Of a stretch of 64,000 nt of DNA, positions 39,111 through 49,830 are shown in pieces. The position numbers and the translations under genes were made by a program. Source of the DNA: Clitoria ternatea (taxonomy: Eukaryota; Streptophyta; Magnoliopsida; Fabales; Fabaceae); assembly GCA_037962975.1 (NCBI GenBank), contig CM075669.1, positions 185,884,501 to 185,948,500 of the forward strand. The letters are read 5' to 3'. The notes below the pieces were generated by a model. It was not told the DNA's origin and ran no database searches. It saw only the letters and a program-made list of their open reading frames with translations. Position 1 is the first letter of the stretch. The number at the start of each line of letters is the position of its first letter.

Positions 39111-39620
39111 AACGAAAGGGTTCGGTTACCAACTCTTGAGGTTGTGTCGATCACGACTAAACGCGTCGATTTGCAAGTCAAATGACACAGTCGTTCTAAA
39201 TTCATGAGCGCCAAAACAATTCGTCAAAGGGCCTCTCCGCTGGGCCCAGAAGTTTTAAAATTTGTAGGCCCATTAAGCCCCAAACGACGGTTACTGAGAT
39301 TTCCGTCTCAGACGCAATAACTGCTCGCACACGTGATTAAAGGCATTTAATGTCTAATCATGTGACGCAATCTATGCTTTACAGACGTCACTCGAATTTC
39401 AAGAGTCCTCAGTTTTAAAAAAACTTTTGGCATTCTCTTGCTGCGAATCTTTGTCTGAAACCGTTATAACAACATCATGACAACGGAACGTTCAACCCTA
39501 GGATGGATCCTCATGATATAATAATGCTGAATAGCACACATGCATAAAAACGTTTCCTACATAGCTATACCGGCATCTAGACCTTTCGCAGGTTGAGTAG
39601 CTCATGTGAACAACTACACA

Positions 39621-39646
39621 GTCCCTCACACGAGCTAGGGGACATA
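39621..39646 (+). other. polypurine tract of Tat element
   Basis: GAGCTAGGGGACATA runs directly into the 3' LTR at 39647. The same block recurs at 35328-35351. Confidence 0.75.
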
Positions 39647-40389
39647 TGATCCAGTCTTGATACCGGTATCCAATATACAAGACATATTTTAACGTCTTTG
39701 TCAATTCGCCAACGTGTAACCGGTGTCATCGGTATACATCCGGACTCTAATCCCGTATCAGGCGCTCTCCTTATACCGGTTGTCCAGGATAACACCATGA
39801 CACCGGATAACATACACGTCACTATGCAAAAGACAAAAGGCATTGCTACAGGGACCGATCAATAATTCCCTGCACTACGAGCCAAAATCTGCTCACGGGA
39901 ATGGTCAATTTGTCCCTTAATTCTAGCCTATACTCCCTACGCTCAATATAAAATGGCCACTTGACCCAATCATACTGGTAAGTGCGCAATAAAAATAATA
40001 ATTTAAAGTGTTATTGGAGGTTAGTGGTTCCCCACTAACGGATCCTCGAATATTGAGCCAATCAGGTATATGAACTCTCTTCATCAATGAAGGGAGGGAT
40101 CTTTTTTGACTCGATCAACTTACAATTACTCTCTGAAAACATTCCTCACTTGGAATATCACCACTGACTTGAGCGTTGGAGAATCTTTGTAGGTGACACT
40201 ACCTTTCGCCCACATCAACGCGTAAGGACGGTGTGAAGGACCTCCAGGACGCCCCATCTGCTCTCATTATACAGAGACATCGGATACGTAAATCGGATAC
40301 TCATATAACCGGTCTTCAGAGACGTAATAATCTTACTATTTGTGACTGACCCGACACCGGATCTCTTGACCCCGGTTCAGGACAGATCA
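39647..40389 (+). repeat. 3' LTR of Tat element
   Basis: 743 bp, the same length as the 5' LTR. It ends AGATCA and is followed by the TSD TATAT (40390-40394). Most differences from the 5' copy are transitions. Confidence 0.9.
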
Positions 40390-43035
40390 TATATATTCTC
40401 ATAACATTCAACATAAGCCAAGCCATCATTCATTACATCATCAATTCAAACATTTAGCATAATCATGGCAAGGCATTGCATGAGTTCATACATATACATA
40501 ATTAACAATCATTCACTCATGTAATTTGAAATGTAAACTCCTCTCCTACCTCGAGAGAAGAACCACAATCCAAACGCTCTGATTGCCTCGATTATTCTGC
40601 ATCATCATCCGGAATACAATCCTATCAACAAACACATATTTGTACATGGAATTAATAATCCATCATAAGGTATCATTTCTTAAAACTCATCATCAAGTCC
40701 TAGACTTGTCTAGACCCCAATTCACACGCTTATATTAGGCTTCGGGAATTCCTTTCCTGAAACCAAGATTCTCTAGGTCTTAAAAGGGCTAACCAAACCC
40801 AACAACCACAAGATCATATCTCTTATCCACAATGCATCCAATCCTCATCACAATTCATTCAAATCCATTATAAGCCTCTTGGCTCCATTCAAGACCATCA
40901 TCAATCAACAATTTCTAAATGGCATATATCAAAGCCTAAGACATCATCAAATCTAGTATCCATTTCCTTAATCCACTACCAATGGTCATCTACCCTATGG
41001 TTTTGGTTTCACATGCACATATCATCATACATACATTTTGGACTTAGCTCACATTTTCTTCAACATCAACATTAAATTTTAATGCTTCTAAAATTTCATT
41101 CTCCTTATATAAACCATTCTAAAGCATCCAAAATCATCAATTAGGCCAAAACCCCCAAATTTCCAACACTTAGGGTTTTTCATCCAAGTCACCCAACCAT
41201 AACTTCAACCCATTTCCAAAATCCATATATAAACCATAAACCACAACCATTTCTAACACCACACCATAATCAAGAATCATAATTTCAAGCCATTCAACCT
41301 AGGGTTTCTCATTCCCAATAACACCCATAATACCCAATGCCAATATTCCAAGCTTATGGACCATGAAAACCATAAATAAAGCAAGGTGGGTTCAAAACCT
41401 TACCTTATTCCATGCTTCATGCCCAAAATGAAAAATAAGAGGGGGAAGAAAGAGATGGTCCAAGCTTTGCCCCAATGTCCCATAAATGCTCCACAAATCC
41501 ATGCTTAGTTTTAATTTAGACAAGAAATAGAATGGAAGAGAGGTGGGTTCGATTTTGGGCAAGAAGAGTGAAGAAGAAGAAGAAAATGAAGGAGAAGAGA
41601 AAAGAGGAGAGGCATCACCGAAAATTAAGAGAAGAGGGAAGGAAATTTAGCAAAATTGGATATTGTCCAATGGTTAAAAGAGTGCCTCATTTTGCTTTTA
41701 CCAAAGGATAATAAATCCCCTTTGTCCAATAGGCAAAAGACCAAAAAGAGTGAGGGAAAGATGCACACAGTTAAGTGAAGAGAAAAATAGGAAATTTACA
41801 TTTTCTTTTTAATCCCATTTGGTTCATATTTTCCCCGTTTTGTATTATACGTCGTGTCCAATTAATTATTTCCCCAACACTAAAAATTATTTCAGCTATA
41901 CCACCCTAACCACAATAATTTTCTAAACATTCTAGACCAATCAAATATTTAATTTGACCAAGTGGGTCCTATATCATCTGTTAAATCATCCAATTCCAAT
42001 AAATCTTAATTTACCGATAATTCACCTCTAATGTCAAATTAATTCTCCCATAATTATTGGACCATAAATAATTAATTATCATTATTCAATAAATTGTTTT
42101 CTTTAAAATTTAGGGTGTCATAGCTGCTAATCCTCTTGATAGTACAGTAGTAGCATCCATTTTATATTTTCTCCAAACTCCTAAAGTTAGGGTTTCATTA
42201 AAAATCCAACAACCACCACTTATACTCATCATTCTCCACTTAATTATGTGTTATTTTCGTGTACCCCTTCACACCCACACAAAAACACATATTTATCACA
42301 CCCCACCTTAGGGTTTTACATGAAAATGGTTTCTAAACCATAAACCCATACATATTTTACACTCTCCCAACAAATAAACCACAACTAATGGCATAAGCTC
42401 AACAAAAATGGTGAGGAACTTACCTCAAGCCAAAAAGAGAGTGGGTACCAAGAGGAGGAGAGGGAGCATGAAATTGCAAGGAGAAGGGGGAGAGCTTCCA
42501 ATCAATACCATCTCCTTCATGCACCATAGGGCAAACAAAAATGGGGAAGGGAAAAGCACAAAACCTCCTCCAAGTTTTTGAGAAAAAGAAGGAGAAGAAA
42601 AGAGTGAGTAATAAGAAAAGAGCAAAGTGTGTTTTTTCCTTTGGAGGGGAAGGTGCTGTGAGATAGAGAGTGTAAAATAGGGTTTTTCATTTAAGTTTTT
42701 AACCCATCACTTAAACTTCTCCGTTTTATGACAAACAGGATCTCCATTTTGGCTCAATACTTTATCCAAAAATTATTCCGAATACATATTCGGATTCTCC
42801 ATAATATTCTTAACAGCCCTGACCAACAGTACCTCAATCAGAGATACTTGGTCTGACACCCATATTTTTAATTGGGTATAATTTTTATCTCATTAAGTCT
42901 CAATAAATTATGAATATCCATAATAAATCGTAATGTAATTATTTTCAAATTTTTGGGACATGAATCAACTCATATATAATTATTTATTATCTATTCCTCT
43001 CAATTAATCATTTCTATAAATTTTGGGATGTTACA

Positions 43036-43050
43036 ATCCACCTCACCTAA
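43036..43050 (-). other. polypurine tract of element D
   Basis: The minus strand reads AGGTGAGGTGGAT and then the LTR start TGTAACATCCC. Just upstream on that strand is TTCGAGGATGAAATTTC, matching TTCGAGGACGAAATTC before the chromovirus PPT at 63213. Confidence 0.7.
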
Positions 43051-45313
43051 AAAGAAATTTCATCCTCGAAATTTTACCTCGACATATATATCATAAGGCC
43101 ATACTTCAGGCCACACACCAATAAGGTTCAACGACATCAAAAGATAGCATCGGACTTCCCAAAGTCCAACAAAACATAATCATCATCACTTCTTTTTCCC
43201 AAACATAAAATTGTCTATGTCTAAAGTGAGTCATATATAATTAATCTCAACTCATCCCACATAGCTCACATGTTCATACTCACTACGACCAGATAGACTC
43301 AGTATATTCACTATAAGCAGTTACAATCCTACACCTGCCCATATTATGAATCGCTGCATCTGACATACAGGAAGGCGTCCCAATCCTGTAGTGGTTACCA
43401 TGAAAACATGAGGTCAGCGTAAAAGTGTACGCTGCCATAATGCCTGTGGCATGTAGTGTCGTATCAGGACAAGTACCTCATATCCTTATCGCTCACATCA
43501 ATCACACTTACGCAAACATTACCACTTCATCAGAGACTTAGTGATAATTCCCACACAGGTCTATAACCATCTTACTCATATCACGTCGTCATTATACATA
43601 ATCCAGCATCAATCACGCCATATGAATCATCAAATATCAATCACCATAACCATATATTGGTATATTTATAATATACTCTCATTCATCACAGGGTAAATAT
43701 CCCATTATTGGACTTCATCTATCCAGAAGCCATGATCAATTAACCTAATAGTCATTTGTTTCACTCATATATTGTCGACGATAAATCATTTCAAGCCTAA
43801 GTGAGTAACCGAAGTCACATTAAGTACATAACCTTAAGGTTATAATAGGATTCTCAATCGTATAATAAGCTTTCACATTAGTGATTCTCCTCACAAATTA
43901 CAACCAAAGTCCATAAGTTGGACATATAACCCATACCATATCACATCACTACATGGTTTCTATCGTCAAAATAGCACCTTTCAAACAAAAAGGGAGGTAA
44001 TAACATGGTCAAATTTCTATTTACCGACTCACAATCACGCATGTCATCCCTATGTCATATCATAATCCACAGCTAATTTAATGATCACAAGGTCAAGGGT
44101 ACACAATTTAGCCCAAAGCCATACCATAAAATCATATATCATTGCTAATATCAAACCATACCCCGAATTCAACATTATTAATCACCAACTACTTAGGGGT
44201 TTACGTTCATTATTTGTATTCCTTCACATACCAACTCTAGCCTCAACAATTCATCTCACAACTCATTTTACTATAGCTTAACTATTCATAAGGTTTAATC
44301 AATCACTAGACTTAGAAAGTCTAAGGGTTACTTAATACCCATTGTGGAATACTCCCACAACACACAACATCATTAAGCATGGCTCATCAAAATCATGTAG
44401 AGCCTAGACCACCATAGGGTCTAATTTCGCAAGGTTCGATCTTTCAAGATCACATCAAGTCAACCGGGGTTACCACATCTAGTGGGTCAAAATTAAATCA
44501 ATCATTCACTTGGTCTCACATACAAAAGTGAGTCCAACCCCAATCTAACGCATACACAATTTCAAATTCCATCATTTCATCACTTACTTGTGTTCCTAAT
44601 CTAAGGAAACATAGCAAATCACTTACATCATATAATACAAGGTTTTTATGCCAAAGGATATAAAATCCATCTTTCACAAATAGCATAATTAATCATTTCA
44701 ATTCATAAATACCCACATTAAGGAATTCTTTCACTATCCTTTATTCAATCAATTCTAGTACATGAAATACTCATATTTAATAAACATACTTTGGCCATGA
44801 GCCATAAGCACAACTCATACAAGAGACCTAATCACATAACTCAATTTCAATATATACATGGTCTCATCATTCATGGCCTACCACCATATCAATTCACATT
44901 TAATATCTTATATCTGTGATCAACACACGGCATAGGTCTATCTTCAAATCAATTCATATTCAATATATTATATCCATGATCACACATGGTATAAATTCAA
45001 CATCAATTCAAGTCATACTCAATATATCAATATCAATGCACAATAACTATGTATTCATCATTTGAAGGAAATAACATAAGGAACTTGGCCAGACTTACAC
45101 AAACAAACATATCAATCATATTCCAATACTAATGATTCATAAAGAATCGCCATTGAGAAGACAATGCCCTGATAGCTAATTCACAATCCTTAAACAATTA
45201 GTCATTCATAAATCCATATAAGGCAATCAATACTTTAACATACCATCATCCTCTAGATAATTACCAATCTTAAATCTATACAAAGAAACCATATTCTAAT
45301 GATCACCAAAAAT

Positions 45314-45841
45314 TAAGCATGGTAAAAAAATCCATCCCCGCGGGTAACCACACCGTACCGTCCCCGTTTGAGTGGGTTTTCCCTGTTTTTTTGGTTTTGG
45401 GGACGGGGACGGTTTTTACCCGGTAGGTAAAAGTCGGGGGCGGGGACGAGGATCGTAAAACTAGTATCCGCCCCGCCCCCGTCCCCATCCCCGCCCCAAC
45501 ATACTTAAATTACTTAATACTCTTACCATATATATATATATATATTACTAGAGATGATTTATTAGACAATGTTTAATAATTGTGTCTAAGATGATTTATT
45601 ACTATTTTTATTATTGTATGTAAAATATTTAATAATTTTGTAGATACAACAACAACTTTTAAAATACTTGATAAGGAAATATTTTTATAAAAATGGGGGA
45701 CGGGGATAGGTTTCCCCGATGACAGGAGTCATTTTATCTCTCCCGACGGGGATGGGGACGGGCACGGTTACGATCTAGGATAACAGGGATGGGGATGGTA
45801 GGAGTGAAACCCGTCCCCGAACTGCCCCGTTGCCAAGCCTA
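45314..45841. mobile_element. hAT-like non-autonomous element (MITE), 528 bp
   Basis: Flanked by an exact 8-bp direct repeat, CCAAAAAT (45306-45313 and 45842-45849), the TSD size of hAT elements. Ends are TAAGCATGG and, inverted, TAGGCTTGG. The outer parts are strikingly GC-rich with GGGGACGGGGA words on both sides and an AT-rich centre. No transposase is present. The 61-codon minus frame over the left GC arm is a by-product of the repeat. Confidence 0.8.
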
Positions 45842-45997
45842 CCAAAAATGTCTCACTATTGAGCAATTGTGCTCCAATCATCCATAATATCAATTTCAAT
45901 GTAGAGCAACGATGCTCCGATAATAATCAATAACCTCAATACATATCAAAACAAGTTCTGATAATAATTAGTAATCTTTAATTCAGAGTAAATTACA

Positions 45998-46008
45998 CTC
46001 TGATACCA
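45998..46008 (-). other. primer binding site of element D (iMet type)
   Basis: The minus strand reads TGGTATCAGAG, three bases from the 5' LTR end. It is the same type as the chromovirus PBS at 49553. Confidence 0.8.
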
Positions 46009-46011
46009 GCT

Positions 46012-46822
46012 TGTCACACCCCAATTTTCTAGATCTGAATCACGATGTAATCAAGATAAATATTTAATAAAAATGCGAGTAAATTTTTCACGTTTAAAAA
46101 TATTTCAAAACGCCTCAACAATTACATCAAGGCTCGAACCATAGAAAATCAAAGAGTGAAATATGAGAATTTATAACTGGATCGCTAAATAAAATGCCCA
46201 TAAGTGTATACAAAATATTAGAGTTTACAGCAGAAGAAGAATGTGTATACAGGGCACATGCCTAGTCCCATATATGAAGATATGAGAAAAGGCTCAAGAA
46301 ATCATGCAATTACATAATATAAGCCCATTAGGCCATGACCGACTATGCACATGAATCATAATCCTACATCATCAATTGTAAGTAGCCTCTACATAAGGTA
46401 TTAATCATTAAATCGAATTATGAGTTATCCATTTCCTAGTGTCTTACACCCCCGATGCCTCAAATATATATATATAATTATATAACACTCAAATCCACTA
46501 ATCACATTCCATAATTGACCTCATGCATCACCAAATTGGTATCATTTTAAATATCACCATCATCAAGATACATTGATATATACATGTTTACAAATCACTA
46601 TTTATTAATCTCAATATACACAAATCATTCATTACATCATGCTTAATAATGTTGTTGCCTAAGGCATTCCCTTACCCCTATTTACCTTCACCAAAGCTTT
46701 ACTTTAAAATTACATCCTCATCCCATGTTATTCCTACGTCAATGAGAAAAATAAACAACATAGGAGAGTGAGTTATACATTTCAAATGACAAATATGAAT
46801 TCAATTGAGATTATGTGCATAT
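46012..46822 (-). repeat. 5' LTR fragment of element D
   Basis: Begins TGTCACACCCC on the plus strand and is collinear with 15810-16520. It is cut at 46822 by the chromovirus insertion; the rest should lie beyond the window. The target-site pentamer is CATAT (46818-46822). Confidence 0.8.
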
Positions 46823-48539
46823 TGTAACATCCCAATTCCGAAGTTAGATACCGAATGAAAATTAAACGATAAAAACCTAAATGCAAAGTAAAGAATTAAT
46901 TGTTAATCATAATCAATATAGCTTGTGAGTTAGTGACAAGCTGATTGGACTTAGTTGGTGGAATATGGCTGTTTGTGATTGGCGGAAGGTGTGAGTGGAC
47001 TGTGACTCACGCTTTCCCATCCCACTCCTTCCCTTCGCATGCGTATATATGTGCGTACCCTGTATTACCGTGTGTGCAAAAACTTCTCCTACTACTTCAT
47101 TCTCTCTTTTCTTCTTCGTCTCCATCTTCTTTTCCTTTCCCTGTTTTTATTCTTCACGACGACAGTGCGGGAAGAAGATCAGAGCCCTCCAACTGGTGAA
47201 GGACGATCGTTGAGGCAAAGGAAGAACAACGCTTCATTCCAGAACCGAGTACAGAGTACGACGGGGCGAAGGAAGGCTGAACGAATCGAAAGAAGGGCGT
47301 CGGATCCAACGACGATAGCAGAAAAGCTTCTTGAGGTTCCCTCTGAAGGTAGGGGGCGCTTGCATGTCAAATGCATGGTCCATGAACGGTACCGGATGAA
47401 TGTACTGCTTGAGTGTGTGCATGTGTTTATGACGACAGGATCTTATGCATGATTGTTGGTTTTGGATTCTGTGTGTTTTACAGTGGTTATATAGTAGTTG
47501 CATGCAATCAAGATGGTGGTAAGGTGGACTGTTAGCCTTTGATAATGACGTATGAAATGCATGGTTCCATCTTTGTTAACACTGTGAAATATGAATGTGT
47601 TCCCGTTAGTTGATTTGTCAAATGCTATTACTTGATTGCCCGATTGTTGTGCATATTGGTATAACTGATAAAGCAATATAAAGGTTGTGTTGAATCTGCT
47701 CTACTTATGGTTACGACGGAGGTATCGGTTGTGTGATGGTGCTTACTGGAAAATGCATTAGCTGCATGTGTAAGAGTGGGGTGACCCGTGGAAGGTCATG
47801 AGCCCGAGGGAATGACTTCCAGCTACAGACCCTGGCTAGATCCCGAGAGAGCTCGTGGTAGCCGTAGGAGCTAGAGAGGAGTCTCGAGACGCCTATGGGA
47901 GGCCGGTATCACACAGGAAGAGTTGAGGGACGAGGGGCCAGTAGAAGGGAAACTGTAACTGAAAGTCATCACTCGAGTCGGATCCGCAGGCATACATGTA
48001 GATATGAGGTTGATTAGAACAGTACGCATAGCATGTGTTGAGTGTTATGAATGATTTCCGAGTGTGTGGACATTTGTATGTGTTGTATGTGTGCCATAGA
48101 TAATATTCTGCTTCCCTAACCTTAATTGGCTTGAAAACGATTGAATGAAAGTGAGTGTACGTATTGACACTGATATCGAGTCCTTGATTGTCATTTTACC
48201 TGTAAAAGCTCACCCCTGCAGTGGCTACATTTTCAGTGAACATCTCTCGGAATGAAGGATGAAGGAGAAGCTGAGTGTAGAACAAAACAGCCGAGTGCTT
48301 TTGAATATATGTGTATATGTATATACCGTGTGTAAGGTCCTGTTAAGCCTTGGCCGGCTCATGTTTTGGTTTTAGTCTTTACGTTAGAACTTGAACAGCT
48401 TCGGGTAATAGAAGTCATGATGAAACTCTTGTAATTATTTGAATGCTTTCATTTATATATATATGTTGTGTGTTCTTCTATACTGTAAGTGATGTCCGAG
48501 CGGTGAATATGGATGCATGAGTATGTCTTATGAGCGTAG

Positions 48540-49215
48540 GAGGTTAGTGTGTTTATGGGTGGTTATGAAGCTGAGTGGTTCCGAGTGAAAGATTATATGT
48601 AAGCCGAGTGAGGAAGAGCTTGTACTCCAGAGTAAAAAGATCCTAAGTGATCCCCCGTCTGAAGGAGGAGTTAATGGAGTGGTTTGGAATGGAATGTACT
48701 CTAAGCGTAGGATAATTATAATTCGAATGATCAAATTGTAGTATGCCGAGTGAGTTAGCTGTTATTCCCCGAATGAATATAGGCCTGAGGATTTCTGAGT
48801 AAATGTAAGTATGAAATTCGAGTGAGATTCATTCACATGAGTCCCCGAGAGAGAAACACTTAGACGGATTCTTAGGGAAGTTTCCTCCAATGACATCCTG
48901 GTGAGTAACTTAGTGGAAAGAATCTCGAGCGCATAGGCTTAACTGATTCCGAGTGAAAACGCGTATAAGCTCCGAGCGAGAAATATTCCGAATGAGAGTT
49001 TATAGAATCCGAGTGGAAAGTCCCCTATTTACCAGGCGAATCTAGTATGTACCTTGGTGGATAAATATAAAAGACTATGTTATAGAAGGTAGGCGTGGGA
49101 GTCGATTCCCGAGTGTTGGAACCCCTCATACCGAGTTGCCTTAGGAGTGAATCCCGAGTGGACTTAGTCGTTTACCGAGTGTATGGATGTTTCGATGCCG
49201 AGTGAGGGATTAGCC
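48540..49215. repeat. CCGAGTGA repeat region in chromovirus LTR
   Basis: About twenty words of the form TTCCGAGTGAAA, GCCGAGTGAGG or a close variant, spaced roughly 20-45 bp. The complement of this word dominates 30290-31370 of the Tat element. Confidence 0.8.
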
Positions 49216-49217
49216 GA

Positions 49218-49372
49218 GTGAGACTCCTCGCTTCAGCGAATGGAGGATTCGCTCCAGCGAATGTGGGTCGCTGGAAGGCGTTGTCGCGGTATCGCTCGGG
49301 CGAGTTGGGTGTCTCGCCCAGGCGGATTCGTGCTTCGCTTGAGCAAGTATACGCTGTGTGGTGGTCCGCTCA
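49218..49372. repeat. CGCT/AGCG dyad cluster in chromovirus LTR
   Basis: Seven or so variants: TCGCTTCAGCGA, TCGCTCCAGCGA, TCGCTCGGGCGAG, TCTCGCCCAGGCG, TCGCTTGAGCAAG, CGCTCAGGCGC. Same class as the clusters at 6086, 12638 and 21979. Confidence 0.8.
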
Positions 49373-49552
49373 GGCGCTGTCTGTGTTTCCGTGTGAATGG
49401 TTTTTAATTCCCTTGCCTTTTTTTCTCTTTCTTCTTGGCCATGGGACCAGCTCTCATATATTCATATATGGGAGTATTTTTATTATGGATCCAGGTTATT
49501 TCCTAATTAATTCATGAAAATTTCTCCCCCTAAAATTTAGGATGTTACATTT

Positions 49553-49564
49553 TGGTATCAGAGC
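49553..49564 (+). other. primer binding site of chromovirus (iMet type)
   Basis: TGGTATCAGAGC, three bases after the LTR end, complementary to the 3' end of plant initiator tRNA-Met. Confidence 0.9.
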
Positions 49565-49830
49565 GGACCGAAAGGTCCAAGGCCAAGGTATGCTTACCGA
49601 GTGTAAGCGGTTGCGTGCTTTCTGACTGAATGGTCATTATTGTTGTGATATTGGTTGAACCTGATTGATATTGGCTTGTGGATAGGAGGGTGTTTCCCCT
49701 CCTGGTCCGATTGATTGTATAATATATAGAGATAGCATGATGTGCTAAGTCATTGAACATTAGGCTGAAATCCGAATGGTAATGAGTGGCTCGGTATACT
49801 TATCCTTGAATGTTAATTTCAGGATAAGGG

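Larger units (their letters stand above)
22853..40389 (+). mobile_element. Tat-lineage gypsy element, 17.5 kb, two antisense modules
   Basis: Two 743-bp LTRs (22853-23595, 39647-40389) begin TGATCC and end AGATCA. The element is flanked by TATAT on both sides (22848-22852, 40390-40394) and sits in an AT repeat of solo LTR copy C. The PBS is at 23597-23614 and the PPT ends at 39646. Gag-pol reads plus, 23661-29477, and is broken by stops, frameshifts and a plastid insertion. The pol has the VDQGSS protease motif and a second RNase H, both typical of the Tat clade. Between pol and the 3' LTR are about 10 kb of repeats and two antisense genes. By hand count the LTRs differ at about 38-40 of 743 sites, roughly 5%. 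Confidence 0.9.
19522..42122 (-). mobile_element. solo LTR (copy C), split by the Tat element
   Basis: Starts TATAACACCCC (a decayed TG) and ends GGGTGTCATA. Without the Tat insertion it is about 5.06 kb and collinear with the solo LTR at 3465-8678. Flanking pentamers GTCGC and GCTGC match only loosely, so the TSD is uncertain. It interrupts copy B, whose sequence resumes at 42123. It has its own CTCGCTTGAGCGAG cluster at 21979-22512. Confidence 0.75.
15810..43035 (-). repeat. 3' LTR of element D (copy B), split by insertion
   Basis: Two pieces, 15810-19521 and 42123-43035, make an LTR of about 4.6 kb with ends TGTCACACCC and GGGATGTTACA on the plus strand. The left piece is collinear with the 5' LTR fragment at 46012-46822. 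In the stretch compared they differ by about 4-5%, and the left copy lacks about 130 bp near 15880. It carries a TGAATCGATTCA cluster (18352-18629) where copies A and C carry CTCGCTTGAGCGAG. Confidence 0.75.
43051..46011 (-). other. non-coding interior of element D
   Basis: About 2.4 kb of AT-rich sequence (without the 528-bp hAT-like insertion) and no gag or pol. The only coding trace is the NFEDEIS codons beside the PPT. The PBS at 45998-46008 is complementary to the 3' end of initiator tRNA-Met. Two short dyads lie just inside the PBS: GAGCAACGATGCTC (45904-45917) and GAGCAATTGTGCTC (45861-45874). Confidence 0.7.
46823..49549 (+). repeat. 5' LTR of chromovirus, 2727 bp
   Basis: TGTAACATCC to GATGTTACA. 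A TATA box (TATATAT, 47044-47050) is followed by a C/T-rich leader and a GAAGGTAGG splice-donor-like word (near 47346). A frame of 137 codons (47039-47452) persists in the right LTR (63401-63874) but differs mainly as unselected sequence would; I treat it as leader. A CCGAGTGA repeat region (48540-49215) and a CGCT/AGCG dyad cluster (49218-49372) fill the last third. Confidence 0.9.

Noticed and set aside
45303..45488. 61-codon minus frame
   Set aside because: Generated by the GC-rich arm of the hAT-like element.
47039..47452. 137-codon frame in chromovirus LTR, also at 63401-63874
   Set aside because: Lies in the C/T-rich leader just after the TATA box. It is shared only because both LTRs descend from one sequence, and no domain is seen.
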